Source: Enterovibrio sp. JCM 19048 (lineage in GTDB: Bacteria; Pseudomonadota; Gammaproteobacteria; Enterobacterales; Vibrionaceae). Taken from it: a stretch of DNA of 64,000 bases. Below the pieces are notes generated by a model, which was not told the DNA's origin, searched no databases, and saw only the letters and a program-made list of their open reading frames with translations. Position 1 is the first letter of the stretch. Each line of letters begins with the position of its first letter. Position numbers and translations under genes: made by a program. This document shows positions 42,559 to 53,376 of this stretch, in pieces. The DNA is taken from contig BAXE01000016.1 in the NCBI GenBank assembly GCA_001310415.1, positions 1 to 64,000 on the forward strand, written 5' to 3'.

Positions 42559-43149
42559 ATGAGCGATGAACGCTACAAAGCCCGACAACAAAAAGTAAAA
42601 GAACAGGTAGAAGAGCGTGTAGCGGCGGCGCAGACTGAAAAGGGGCTGTTGCTGGTGATCACCGGAAACGGAAAAGGGAAATCCACCTCCGGATTTGGCA
42701 TGGTTACGCGCGCGACAGGGCACGGTCAGAAATGTGGTGTGGCGCAGTTTATCAAAGGCACCTGGGCCTGTGGCGAGCGCAATCTGTTAGAGAAGTGCGG
42801 GGTTGAATTCCATGTCATGGCGACCGGCTTTACCTGGGATACTCAGGATAAAGCAGCGGACACCCAGGCCGCACAGGAAGTGTGGCAGGAGTGCAAACGC
42901 ATGCTGGCTGACCCTTCCTACGATGTCATCCTGCTCGATGAAATGACTTACATGGTCACTTATGGCTATATCGAACTGGATGAAGTTGTCGAGGCGCTGG
43001 AAAACCGTCCAAAGGATCAGTCGGTCATTATCACCGGACGCGCCGCGCACCGCACATTGACAGACATGGCTGATACCGTTTCGGAAGTGCGTAATGTTAA
43101 GCACGCTTTTGACGCCGGTATCAAAGTGCGCCAAGGCATAGACTGGTAA
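42559..43149 (+). CDS. cobO: cob(I)yrinic acid a,c-diamide adenosyltransferase
   Basis: ATP:corrinoid adenosyltransferase of the CobO/BtuR/CobA family (196 residues), which makes adenosylcobalamin from salvaged or precursor corrinoids in the cytoplasm. The P-loop GNGKGKST (36-43), FIKGTWACGERNLLE, DVILLDEMTYM and ITGRAAHRTL are diagnostic. GAGGGAAAG precedes the ATG. No other cobalamin gene and no B12 riboswitch is visible next to it, so a salvage role (btuR-like) is likely. The frame is intact. Confidence 0.95.
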   Translation: MSDERYKARQQKVKEQVEERVAAAQTEKGLLLVITGNGKGKSTSGFGMVTRATGHGQKCGVAQFIKGTWACGERNLLEKCGVEFHVMATGFTWDTQDKAADTQAAQEVWQECKRMLADPSYDVILLDEMTYMVTYGYIELDEVVEALENRPKDQSVIITGRAAHRTLTDMADTVSEVRNVKHAFDAGIKVRQGIDW

Positions 43150-43170
43150 GACAAATTATTGAGTCTCATA

Positions 43171-43197
43171 AAAAGCCCTGCAGTGCAGGGCTTTTTT
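43171..43197. terminator. bidirectional terminator cobO / membrane hydrolase
   Basis: AAAAGCCCTGC-AGT-GCAGGGCTTTTTT between convergent genes. Confidence 0.95.
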
Positions 43198-43209
43198 GCG
43201 TTTGGGCGC

Positions 43210-44237
43210 TTAATCGCGGTAACAGTCGTTTTCATTACAGAGCATGGCATCAATAGACTGCAAACCCAGCAGGCGCATCCACAATGCCGGAATTTGACGC
43301 GGTAACACCGGACCAGGATCCAGTTGTTCCGGCGACACAGATTGCCAGATCCCGTCGGCATTTTTCTCCGCCATGACAAAACTGAACGGATGGTACATGG
43401 CCATTCCAAGGCGTAAATCGGTCACCGCGAGAGCATTTCCATCACGCTGGTAACTGACAAAACCCGCGGTAAAATTCTCCAAATCCGTCAGCAGCGACGG
43501 CTTGCTCGGAAATGGCCACTGCCCTCTGCCTACTGGCAACCAGTTGATCTCTGTGTCGTCATCCAGCAAAGAGGTTAACCCTTCCCAATATTGATCCCCG
43601 TCCAGCACTACCACACGCCACAGCACGGTGTTAACCGGCGTTGGTGTAATAAACACCGGCTGTCCTTCAAGGTGGGTGCCTGCAATATTGGCTTCCACCC
43701 TGTCTTCAACCATGCTCAATGCCACCAGCGACCACATGAGATACACCGAAGAAAGCGCAAGGCCGACGCCACAGAGCCATGCCGCGCTACTTCGCCAGAT
43801 AAAGGCTGCCAATACAGGTATCAAAAGCGGTATGGTGTAGAGCGGGTCAATGATGAATATGCTCGAAATGGCCACCGGTGGCACATCCATCGGCCAGAAT
43901 AACTGAGTGCCGTAGGACGTGAATGAATCCAACAGAGGGTGGGTTGTTAACGCAGCAGTGATCAATGCAATTAGCTGCCAAAGCGGCCAACTTTTGGCGA
44001 ACAATCGGTGCCAGATAACAGCCAGAAAAGCAGAAAATGGCACAAGCACAAACAGTGAATGGCTAAAGCCACGGTGTTTCACCATGTTGGAGATTGGGTC
44101 ACCATAATCCAGCAACACATCAAGATCGGGTAAGGTGCCGAGCGCCGCTCCGGCTAAAAGAACTTTGGGGCTACAGCGTTTTCCCGCCACCAACCAGCAA
44201 CCGCAGCACCCAGCGCGGCCTGAGAAATAGAATCCAT
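43210..44237 (-). CDS. YdjM/YbcI-type inner-membrane protein, predicted metal-dependent hydrolase (one frameshift)
   Basis: Membrane protein of the family annotated as LexA-binding or membrane-bound metal-dependent hydrolase. MDSISQAALGAAVAG at the start, GTLPDLDVLLDYGDP, HRGFSHSLFVLVP and HPLLDSFTSYGTQLFWP contain the conserved His and Asp residues. About four membrane helices are followed by a soluble C-terminal domain of about 150 residues. The start is out of frame with the body. One G restored near 44190 (GGTTGGTGG to GGTTGGGTGG) gives 342 residues. Biochemical function is unknown in the family. Confidence 0.82.
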
Positions 44238-44606
44238 TAACGACTTTTCCTTTCTGTTTTCAGGCGTTACCCAAGCATCGAGGTATGAGGCAAAGCCAGT
44301 TATTTTGGTTTTTTATCATGCAGAAACATGATTTTAACGTCTTGCGCTGAGAGTGAAAGCGATTATACCTAGCCAGACAAGAAATCGCGGATGCGGCAAA
44401 GCAGCTCAGGAGAGAATCAACGCTATAGGCTGAGGCACAGCGCAGGTTCACGCTGTTCCACGCGTAACAACCTATACACAACTTGAAACGATTAAATGTG
44501 TTTACAGGCACCAGTCCGGAAAATTCTGCGCTCTTCGTCCCAACATCCTCCCCCTGCTTTCGGTAGGTTTGAGGTTCTACGCACCCATCGAGGAGGAATT
44601 GATACG
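44238..44606. other. divergent intergenic region
   Basis: 369 bp between the membrane hydrolase and the CBS gene. AT-rich around 44300-44370; a GAGGAGG ribosome site for the CBS gene lies at 44590. I see no further gene or clear operator. Confidence 0.5.
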
Positions 44607-45048
44607 ATGCCAGGAAAAGTTTCCGATTACATGACGCGAAAACTTGTCACCGTCACCCTGATACAGGCGTACGCGAAGCCTACTTCCTGATGCGGGATAA
44701 GGATATTCGCCATCTCCCGGTTGTTGACGGCGACACCTTGGTCGGGATCATCAGCGACCGCCAGTTGCGTCGGCCGAACTGGGCAGACGAAGCACCTGAC
44801 ATTGCACACCCTTACCTGCTCTCCGACGATTTAACTGTGGGTGATGTGATGGTCAAAGACGTGATTGTCAGCCATACCTATGAAACCCTCACCAAGCCAA
44901 CCAGCGCCTGCTGGACCATAACATCGGCGCCATGCCAGTGCTTGATAAAACGGAAGAGTTGGTAGGTATCCTCTCCGCTGTCGACTTGCTGACCGCGTTT
45001 CAGGACATCCTCAAGCGTGAAAAATCGCTCAAAAGAGCCAAAGGCTAA
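44607..45048 (+). CDS. CBS-domain pair protein (two breaks)
   Basis: Stand-alone protein of about 147 residues made of two CBS motifs, an adenosine-nucleotide-sensing module. The first is VSDYMTRKLVTV with RHLPVVDGDTLVGIISDR, the second is VGDVMVKDVIVSHTYETLTK with a GAMPVLDKTEELVGILSAVD stretch. Single bases are missing near 44657 (CCCC read CCC) and 44895 (AAGGCC read AAGCC). GAGGAGG lies 10 bases before the ATG. Partner and ligand are unknown; such proteins often gate enzymes or channels by AMP or ATP. Confidence 0.85.
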
Positions 45049-45084
45049 GGCCTGTCCCTTTTAAAATACCCAGAATAGCAACGG

Positions 45085-45119
45085 AAAAAAAGAAAGCCGC
45101 GATTGCGGCTTTCTTCGTT
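45085..45119. terminator. bidirectional terminator CBS gene / asmA
   Basis: AGAAAGCCGC-GATT-GCGGCTTTCTT between convergent genes, with an A-run before and T-rich tract after. Confidence 0.92.
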
Positions 45120-45137
45120 TTAGTGATGGTTCAGGGT

Positions 45138-47278
45138 TTAGTTGAACAGTCCTTTTAGCAGCTTATCTGCCGCTTCTTTCACTTTGTCATCCCCTGCCTT
45201 GTCACCCAGCAGTTTTTGCAGACCACGCTCAGCTTCCTTGCGCACTTTATCTTCCAGCACTTTGTTGGAAGTCAGTAGCGCTTTTACATCCAGCTTGTAG
45301 CTCGGTGCCTGCCAGGTACCGCCGATATTGACCGGAATCGTGATGTCTTTCAGCTCATCGATGTCCTTGCCGCCCTGCCCTTTACTGGTACCCACAACTG
45401 AAACAAGCACTTTAAAATCCAGGTCTTCATTCACCAGGTTGGTCTGGCCTTCACTGTGTACGCGAAGTGCCGGCGCTTCCATTTTCATATTGCGGGTTGT
45501 GGCAATGCCCTTGCCAAGATTGAAGGTTGCACTTAAGGCACTGAAGTCTGTTTTACGTGTTTCTTCAACATAGGTCGCGCTCTGGCCTTTCAGGCTGCTT
45601 TTGCTTCACGGATCATCTCCGGAATATTGATGCCGTTGATTGAACCGTCTGCAAAGTTAATCGCCACCGTCCCGGTGATCCCGGTGCGCAGGCGTTTCTC
45701 TGACAAGCCAACACCGCTGACATTAACATCGATACTGCCGTTGCCGGACAAAATGTCCTGACCGGCCACTGCCTGAAGCAATGGCTGGACACTGACGTTA
45801 TTGATGCCTTTCTTCGCCGTGTAACGTGCAGGGCTTACTGTGGCGTCCAATGTGCCTGTGGCGTTAATCGTGCCGCCGTAGAGCTTGGCATCAAATTGGG
45901 TCACATTCACTTTGCTGCGGTTTACAGCAAATGCCGTCACCACACTGCTGACTTCAACGTTGTCAGCAATAAATTCATCAATGGCAATTTTACCGGCGAT
46001 ATCCAGAGATTTAAGCGCAGAGAGATCAGGTTCAACGTCACTCAGCACTTTTTTCTCCGCGGCAGGCTTCTCACCACCCGCTGCCGGTTTGTTAGCCGGT
46101 GCAGCTGGTTTATCCTGCGGTTTGGATGGTGTACCCAACAACGCATTGAGATCGATTTTTGGGCTCATGACATCGAATCGGATGACTGGGATGTCAGCCA
46201 GTGCGACTGACGCCTTGCCTTTAAATTCGGTGTCATCGACAGTGGCATGCAGTTTTTCCAGCGACAGCTTTTGAGCTTTATTGTCAAAAGTCACATCGCC
46301 TTTCAAACCCACCTTCATCTCGGGTTTAGGCAATGATGCGCCAGAAAGTGTGCTCGCCAGATCCAGTCCGGAAGCGGTGATCAGCGAAATCGCTTCGTCC
46401 ACCAATACCGTGGTTTTGCCGCTGGCATCGAAAGCCATATCAGCCGATTTACCCTTGGCAGAGAAATCAATGACCATCGGCACCGCGAGACCCGCCTGAT
46501 CGGCTTTCAATGACAGGCTTTCCAGCTGCATTTGGGCATCATTGGCACTGGCTGTCACTGAGAGTTGACGCAACTTGGACTTCATGGCGTCTTTTTCCAG
46601 CATGGCTTCCGCGCTGCCTTTGACATCAAAGTTCAGGGCGTTTTGTTTCCCCTTCACATCAAATTCAATCGGCACCCAAAGGCCGGTTTCGAGCTTACCG
46701 ATCATCAGGTTCAGCGAACTGATTTCACTGGCTGTATGTGTCTTGTCATCACGCATGGTCACGCTAGCATCCACCAGCTCAAGTCCACCAATGCTGATAG
46801 CCCAGGGCTTAGTGTCACTCGTTGGTTGTGCCGAAGTGGCAGGCTCAGAAGACTTCTCCTGCGTTGCAGTGTCAGAACCTGCCTGCTCGCCAGTCAGACC
46901 ATCAAGGTTACTGGTACCGTTTGGCAACGTTTGGATAAAGACATGCGCCCCCAGCAGTTTAACCACCCCGATATCCAGCGTGTCTGAAAGCAATGGGGTT
47001 ACCGCAACAGACATTTCAGCCTGCTGCAATGTCAGCATATCCGGCTCTGCAAACCCTTCAGGGTTTTTGAACGCCAGCTTTTCAACCGACAGGCCAAGGC
47101 TTGGCCAGAAGCGCCAACTGATGTCGCCATCAATTACCAGATCACGTCCGGTGGCCTTTTTGACCTCTTCCGCAATCAGGGGTTTGAAATCATTGGGGTT
47201 GATAAACGCGACGATGGCACCCACAGCGACCACCACCAAGAGCACCAATCCAATCAGAATGTAGAGAAGCTTTTTCAT
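45138..47278 (-). CDS. asmA: AsmA family envelope protein (one frameshift)
   Basis: Large envelope protein of 713 residues after correction. An N-terminal membrane anchor (LLYILIGLVLLVVVAVGAIV) is followed by FINPNDFKPLIAEEVKKATG and GDISWRFWPSLGLSVEKL, the AsmA signature. A long beta-rich periplasmic body has a Pro/Ala/Lys-rich linker (about residues 350-385). The C-terminal AsmA_2-type domain includes LSGNGSIDVNVSGVGL. Proteins of this fold are implicated in phospholipid movement between the membranes and outer-membrane assembly. One C is missing near 45593 (GCCCTG read GCCTG). I start at MKKLLY. Confidence 0.9.
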
Positions 47279-47360
47279 GATGAATAACATTTCCTTTTGT
47301 GATGCGGGGGAGATTACCCAAACAAAACAATAATTTCTGCCTTGTTTTCAACAATCTTTA

Positions 47361-47957
47361 CTATTTGCCTTCAACCCGGTCTTCATTTATCCGTGACGCC
47401 ACCGCCCCCTGCTGGTTCTTATATTTGGCGTTCTGGCGCTTGTGATAGGGGCGCTCAGCGGCGCTGGTCATGGTCTCAAAACTCAATGCACCAATAGGCA
47501 TACCGGGGCGCAACGCGAGCGGTAATCGGCCACTGTTGTAAAACTCCAGCACAATACGACCCTGCCAGCCCGGGTCTATACGGTGTGCCGTAACGTGCAC
47601 CATCAGGCCTAACCTCGCCAGGGATGAGCGCCCGTCCAGCCAGCCCACAATGTCATCCGGCAAAGTGACCACTTCCTGTGTGACAGCCAGTGCCAGTTGC
47701 CCGGGATGGAGAAAAAACGCCTCGCCATCGGCGATTTCAATCTCATCGCTCATCACTTTGTCGAGTTGTGCTGAGACTTCTTCCCTCGGCCCGGACAAGT
47801 CAATATAAGGTGCTCCATGCTCACTAAAGACACGAAACTGGTTGCCCAAGGTCACATCCGCCGTCACGCCAGAAATCGCATCGTCACTGGGGCGCGGGTC
47901 AATCACAATATGGCCACTATCCAGGCTTTCTTTTATATGTTTGTCACTCAATCTCAT
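47361..47957 (-). CDS. dcd: dCTP deaminase
   Basis: Trimeric enzyme deaminating dCTP to dUTP for dTMP synthesis. [20 protein letters not shown], the catalytic region [19 protein letters not shown] and the nucleotide-binding segment [16 protein letters not shown] are all conserved. The length from MRLSDKHI is 198 residues, close to the 193 of E. coli; the upstream ATG five codons earlier is not needed. Frame intact. It lies on the same strand as udk, separated by a terminator, as in many gamma-proteobacteria. Confidence 0.96.
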   Translation of the reverse strand: MRLSDKHIKESLDSGHIVIDPRPSDDAISGVTADVTLGNQFRVFSEHGAPYIDLSGPREEVSAQLDKVMSDEIEIADGEAFFLHPGQLALAVTQEVVTLPDDIVGWLDGRSSLARLGLMVHVTAHRIDPGWQGRIVLEFYNSGRLPLALRPGMPIGALSFETMTSAAERPYHKRQNAKYKNQQGAVASRINEDRVEGK

Positions 47958-48021
47958 TGCGTGTTCCCTCACACAAGCAAAAGGCTAACCCAATTAAGTT
48001 AGCCTATCGAATTCAAGATAT

Positions 48022-48049
48022 AAAAAAAGCCGGATAACCGGCTCTTTTC
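48022..48049. terminator. terminator of udk
   Basis: AGCCGG-ATAA-CCGGCT with A7 before and CTTTT after, directly past the udk stop codon. Confidence 0.9.
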
Positions 48050-48050
48050 A

Positions 48051-48692
48051 TTAAGATTTTAGCAACCTAGCAATGTGTGCTTTCAACACGTCGATTGCGA
48101 TACGGTTTTTGCCGCCGCGCGGTACGATAATGTCAGCATACTGTTTTGAAGGTTCGATGAACTGCATGAACATTGGACGAACTGTTTTCTGGTACTGTTC
48201 CAGTACAGATTCCATAGTACGGCCGCGCTCAGCTACGTCACGTTTAACACGGCGCAGCAGGCAGATGTCCAGCGGGGTATCCATAAAAATGCTCGCATGC
48301 ATCAGATCACGCAGGCGTGGATCCGTCAGCAGAAGAATACCTTCCAGGATGATCACTTTTTTCGGTGTCAGCGTGGTGGTTTCTTCCATACGGGTATGTT
48401 CTGCGTAGCTGTACTGTGGAACTTCCACTGCTTTACCTTCCATCAGTTCTTGAAGGTGCTTGCACAGCAAATCGTGGTCCAGCGCTTGAGGATGGTCGTA
48501 GTTGGTTTTAACGCGATCTTCCATGCTCAGGTGGCCTTGGTCGCGGTAGTAGCGGTCTTCCGTGATAACACCGATCTGATGATCGCCAACTTTTTCTTTG
48601 AGTTCCTGATAAATAGTGCTTGCGATCAGACTTTTACCGGATGCAGATGCGCCTGCAATACCGATAATGACACATTGGTTGTTGTCACTCAT
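48051..48692 (-). CDS. udk: uridine/cytidine kinase
   Basis: Pyrimidine ribonucleoside salvage kinase (213 residues) phosphorylating uridine and cytidine. The Walker A GASASGKS (14-21), [36 protein letters not shown] and the lid region [12 protein letters not shown] are as in E. coli Udk. The frame is intact. It lies between mrp and dcd on the minus strand, a conserved order. Confidence 0.97.
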   Translation of the reverse strand: MSDNNQCVIIGIAGASASGKSLIASTIYQELKEKVGDHQIGVITEDRYYRDQGHLSMEDRVKTNYDHPQALDHDLLCKHLQELMEGKAVEVPQYSYAEHTRMEETTTLTPKKVIILEGILLLTDPRLRDLMHASIFMDTPLDICLLRRVKRDVAERGRTMESVLEQYQKTVRPMFMQFIEPSKQYADIIVPRGGKNRIAIDVLKAHIARLLKS

Positions 48693-48895
48693 AAATGAAT
48701 ACCCGGGAATATGGCGAGAAATAAACCGCCTGATTATAGGGAGTTGACTTCGCGCATGCCATCTAAATATGTGATTAAAGTCTCAAATAAAAGCAATCCG
48801 CGCATTGTTTCATCACTATGCATACGGATTGCGCGCCACATATCGCTCTCAATATTCAACTTTTAACCAATTCACTTGCTTATCATTCACATTCG

Positions 48896-49991
48896 TTATT
48901 GGTCGTTTACATTCACAATCGAAATGTGTTCCGCCATCGGCTCACCACGCCAGAAAAGCTGGCTGGCAACTTTTTGCGCCAGCGCTATATACATCTCGGC
49001 ATGTTCGCTTTCAGGCTTGCTGATCACAGTAGGAGCCCCGGCATCGATGTCTTCGCGGATAGCAATATGCAAAGGCACCTGCGCCAGCAACGAAAGCCCC
49101 ATGTCTGTGGCCATTTTCACTGCCCCACCCTGACCAAAGATCGCCTCGTGATGACCACAGTGACTACAAATATGGTAGCTCATGTTCTCTACCACCCCGA
49201 GCACGGGCACGTCGACTTTACCAAACATCGCCACTCCCTTAATCGCATCCGCAAGCGCCAAATCCTGAGGCGTTGTAACAACAACCGCTGCAGTGACTGG
49301 AAATTGCTGCGCAAGGCTAAGCTGAATATCTCCCGTGCCCGGTGGCATATCAATCACCAGATAATCGATGTCCGGCCAATGGGTTTCATTTGCCAGTTGG
49401 GCAACGCTTTGGACGCCATCGGGCCGCGCCAGACCATGGCATTTTCATCGGGCACCAGATAACCAATAGAGTTGCTGAACAAACCATGTGCCTCTATCGG
49501 TTCCATGGTTTTGCCATCAAGCGTGGTGGGCTGTTTGCCTTTGGTTCCCAGCATGATCGGCAGCGAAGGGCCATAAATATCAGCATCCAGGATCCCGACT
49601 TTCGCGCCAGTGCCTTGAGTGCCAGAGCCAAGTTCACGGAGGTTGTGGATTTACCCACGCCGCCTTTGGCTGAGCTGACGACGATGATATTTTTCACGCC
49701 CTTAAGCGGCGATTTTTCTCCCGCCTTCAGTGGCACGACCCGCTGGCGCACCTGAATCGCAGGCAGGTTTTCACCTTCGCTTTTCTGTGCATCAAGCCAT
49801 TGCGTCAGTGCTTCGCAGACCGGGTCGGCCGCAAACGGGAAAGTAACTGTGATTTCGCCCGCTTTGGATTGGGACACAAGCCCAGGACAACTTGCCCAGT
49901 CGTCAACCAATGCAGCATGGGAAAATTGGTTGAGGAAGGCTTTGACAGCATCCATATCCGGTTTTTCATCATTCTTGCGGCCAAAAAACAT
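48896..49991 (-). CDS. apbC: iron-sulfur cluster carrier ATPase Mrp/ApbC (two breaks)
   Basis: P-loop ATPase that carries 4Fe-4S clusters. An N-terminal extension (about 90 residues) precedes the deviant Walker A ([12 protein letters not shown]), [10 protein letters not shown] and the cluster-binding CxxC (HICSHCG). Bases are missing near 49608 (CTGGGC read CTGGC) and 49401 (TTGGCC read TTGCC). Corrected length is 365 residues, against 369 in E. coli. The start [10 protein letters not shown] has GAGGAG upstream. It is divergent from metG, as in E. coli. Confidence 0.94.
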
Positions 49992-50227
49992 GGGAAACTC
50001 TCCTCGTAGCAAAGCTGAACGGATTCGTAAGGTTTCCTCTAGCCTAATGAAATTTTGGCCTTTTCACACCCTTTTGCTTGTAGGGATATACCAAATACTG
50101 CACTACCTCTGATTGAGCAGGTTTTCACACGGTATGAAGCGCATCACACCCTATGCTTTCCATGCGGTATCAGGTAAGATTTGCGGCATTCATTCGATTC
50201 AATTGTCAAAAGCGAACTATCTAAATT

Positions 50228-52261
50228 ATGGCTGCAAACCAACGTAAAATTCTGGTTACCTGTGCCCTGCCTTACGCGAATGGCTCTATCCACTTGGGTC
50301 ATATGCTCGAGCATATTCAGGCAGACGTATGGGTGCGTTATCAGCGCCTTCGTGGCAACACTGTCAACTTCATCTGTGCGGACGACGCACACGGTACGCC
50401 AATCATGCTGAAAGCTCAGCAGCTGGGTATCGAGCCTGAAGCCATGATCGCTGAAATGCAAAAAGAGCACGAAGCAGACTTCGCTGGCTTTGACATCAGC
50501 TTTGACAACTACCACAGCACGCACAGCGACGAAAACCGTGAGCTGGCGTCTTACATCTACACCCAACTGAAGAACAACGGCTTCATCAACAGCCGCACTA
50601 TTTCTCAGCTGTTTGACCCTGAGAAAGAAATGTTCCTGCCAGACCGTTTCGTTAAAGGCACCTGCGAAATGTGGTTCTGAAGATCAGTACGGCGACAACT
50701 GCGACAACTGTGGCGAAACTTACAGCCTACTGAGCTGGTCAATCCAAAATCAGCCGTCAGTGGCGCAACCCCGGTACTGAAAGATTCCGTTCACTTCTTC
50801 TTCGACCTGCCACAGTTTGAAGGCATGCTGCAAGCGTGGACTAAGTCCGGTGCGCTGCAAGAAGAAATGGCGAACAAGATGAACGAGTGGTTCGAGTCTG
50901 GCCTGCAGCAGTGGGATATCTCACGTGATGCGCCATACTTCGGCTTCGAAATCCCGGGTGAGCCTGGCAAATACTTCTACGTATGGCTGGACGCGCCAAT
51001 CGGTTACATGGGTTCTTTCAAGAACTACTGTAACAAGAACAGCGATGTAGACTTCGACGAGTACTGGAACAAAGACAGCCAAACTGAGCTGTACCACTTC
51101 ATCGGCAAAGACATCGTTTACTTCCACAGCCTGTTCTGGCCTGCAATGCTGGAAGGTGCAGGTTTCCGCAAGCCAAACAACGTGTTCGTACATGGCTACG
51201 TGACCGTTAACGGCGCGAAGATGTCAAAATCGAAAGGTACTTTCATTAAGGCGAGCACTTACCTGAAGCACCTGGATCCAGAATGCCTGCGTTACTACTA
51301 CGCAGCCAAACTGAACAACCGCATCGATGACCTCGACCTGAACCTGGACGATTTCGTTCAGCGTGTGAACTCTGACATCGTGAACAAGGTGGTTAACCTG
51401 GCTTCACGTAACGCGGGTTTCATCGCGAAGCGTTTCGACGGCATGCTGTCTGCTGAATGCGCAGAGCCTGCACTGTACGCTGAATTTGCATCTGCGGCAG
51501 AGCGTATTGGCGATCTGTACGAGAAGCGCGAATACAGCCGTGCAATCCGTGAAATCATGGCGCTGGCTGACAAAGCCAACCAGTACGTTGACGAGAAAGC
51601 ACCTTGGGTTGTAGCCAAAGAAGAAGGCAAAGACGCAGAGCTTCAGGCTATCTGTACCATGGGTATTAACCTGTTCCGCGTTCTGATGACTTACCTTAAG
51701 CCTGTTATGCCTGAGCTGGCAGAGCGTACTGAAGCGTTCCTGAACGAAACTCTGAGCTGGGAAGGCGTTGCACAGCCACTGACTGCGCACAAAGTGAATA
51801 CCTTTAAAGCGCTGTTCAGCCGTATCGATCCGAAGAACGTTGAAGCTATGGTTGAAGCATCAAAAGAAGATGCAGCGGCAGAGAAAGCGGCCGCTGAAAA
51901 AGCAAAAAGGCCCGCTGGACGATGAGCCTATCGCACCGGAAATCGAGTTCGACGACTTTGCAAAAGTTGACCTTCGCATTGCGAAAATCATCTCTTGTGA
52001 GTTGGTACCAAAAGCCGACAAACTGCTGAAATTCCAACTGGATCTCGGCGGCGAAACTCGTCAGGTTTTCTCCGGCATCAAGTCTGCTTACAATCCGGAA
52101 GACCTGATTGGTAAGTACACAGTTGTGGTGGCTAACCTGAAGCCTCGCAAGATGAAGTTCGGCATGTCTGAAGGCATGATCCTGGCGGCTGGCCTGGTGG
52201 TAAAGACCTGTGGCTGCTTGAGCCACATGAAGGTGCACAAGCAGGTATGCGCGTGATGTAA
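50228..52261 (+). CDS. metG: methionyl-tRNA synthetase (about six missing bases)
   Basis: Class I aminoacyl-tRNA synthetase charging initiator and elongator tRNA-Met. The HIGH signature is HLGH (22-25), the zinc knuckle region reads [18 protein letters not shown] after repair, KMSKS is [10 protein letters not shown], and the C-terminal tRNA-binding domain ([20 protein letters not shown]) is present. Breaks: near 50664 (two C lost), 50725 (one C), 51905 (an A and a G) and 52191 (one C). The final repair moves the stop to the TAA at 52259. Corrected length is 679 residues (E. coli 677). As an essential gene it must be intact in the organism. Confidence 0.95.
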
Positions 52262-52277
52262 TCACCCTACCCAGTTT

Positions 52278-52304
52278 AAAAGGAGCCATTAAGGCTCCTT
52301 TTTT
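52278..52304 (+). terminator. terminator of metG
   Basis: AAAAGGAGCC-ATTA-A-GGCTCCTTTTTT, 17 bases past the corrected metG stop, with A4 and T6 runs. Confidence 0.93.
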
Positions 52305-52489
52305 GTATCTGAAACTGTATGCGTTGACAGGCGACTTCCATCACATTTTTGCACCAATCTGGTTCGCTCATGCATCATCTCCGCACATAAAAATTCGGCT
52401 AAAATCCTATCTCTCTGATATTAAAAAGATAAATTTCTGGCACAGCCTCTGCACTACATAATCAGGCACTCAGGAAAGAGGAAAAGATT

Positions 52490-53251
52490 ATGGCACTGCT
52501 GACAACCATCACCCCAAACTGGTTACTCCGTCTTGCTTCTGGCATGTCCAGCACCCGGGAATCACGTTGTGCACAATACCGCAACCAAATCAGCAATATG
52601 CGCGAGCTTTTGTGGATGTTGCATGACCACAACACCCGTTATATCCGTTGCCCACAATCACCACAGGCAAGCAAAGCCCGAGATGAAATCCGTGATTTTT
52701 GCGAAAGCATGCTCAAGCACTGCAGCAACGCGCAACGTCCGCTTTTCCGTGTGCTCAGCTCACGCATGGAAGAAGTGTTGCAGTCACTGCCTAACCAATC
52801 CCGTGCTGGCTGGTTTTCATTGCACCACAGAACTTCAGATCACTTGATTTACATTATTGATGAAGTGACCCGCTCGTATATCTCTGAGCTTAATCAGGAC
52901 GCGATGTACGAGGAATACCAAGCTTTCTGGCAAACCTGGATTGATACCAAAGAAGCACAGCTGCGCTTTGAACAAGCCGCAATGCGACTGATGGATGGTA
53001 AAGTTGCCGCATGGCAGTCGGTCAGCTTACAAAGCCGTATTCTGCAAAAGCGCATGTATCAGCTTTCTTTGATGGCAAGCAGCGATGCATCACTGGCTTT
53101 TGAACGTGTTGAGCAACGTTTTGATTCAGTGATCCGTGCGGACGAAGAGAGTATTCCGGCTTCTTCACTGATAAAAATCAGCCAGGATCTCAGCGTTATC
53201 TTGCTGCATTTGTTTGACCGCGAACTGGAACTCAAAAACGCAGGCAGATAA
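52490..53251 (+). CDS. helical cytoplasmic protein, unknown
   Basis: An intact 253-residue ORF with AGGAAAGAGG upstream of the ATG and its own terminator. The protein is almost entirely predicted alpha-helix and rich in Arg, Gln and Glu. It lacks a signal peptide and membrane helices and has five cysteines in its first third. Aromatic-rich segments (MYEEYQAFWQTWIDTKEAQL) suggest a helical bundle with a binding groove. I recognise no family. It lies between metG and an Aer-like receptor, convergent with the latter, giving no functional hint. Confidence 0.8.
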   Translation: MALLTTITPNWLLRLASGMSSTRESRCAQYRNQISNMRELLWMLHDHNTRYIRCPQSPQASKARDEIRDFCESMLKHCSNAQRPLFRVLSSRMEEVLQSLPNQSRAGWFSLHHRTSDHLIYIIDEVTRSYISELNQDAMYEEYQAFWQTWIDTKEAQLRFEQAAMRLMDGKVAAWQSVSLQSRILQKRMYQLSLMASSDASLAFERVEQRFDSVIRADEESIPASSLIKISQDLSVILLHLFDRELELKNAGR

Positions 53252-53318
53252 AGTCATCGACGCTCACGCAGCACCCAAGCACTGCCAGCAAGTATCGGAT
53301 AACGCGGTAACCCACACC

Positions 53319-53357
53319 AAAAAGGAAGGCCAGCAAATGCTGGCCTTCCTTGTTTTG
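53319..53357. terminator. bidirectional terminator
   Basis: AAGGAAGGCCAGCA-AAT-GCTGGCCTTCCTT, a 13-14-bp stem between the unknown helical gene and the convergent receptor gene. Confidence 0.95.
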
Positions 53358-53376
53358 ATGTTCCATTTCCGGTGCA

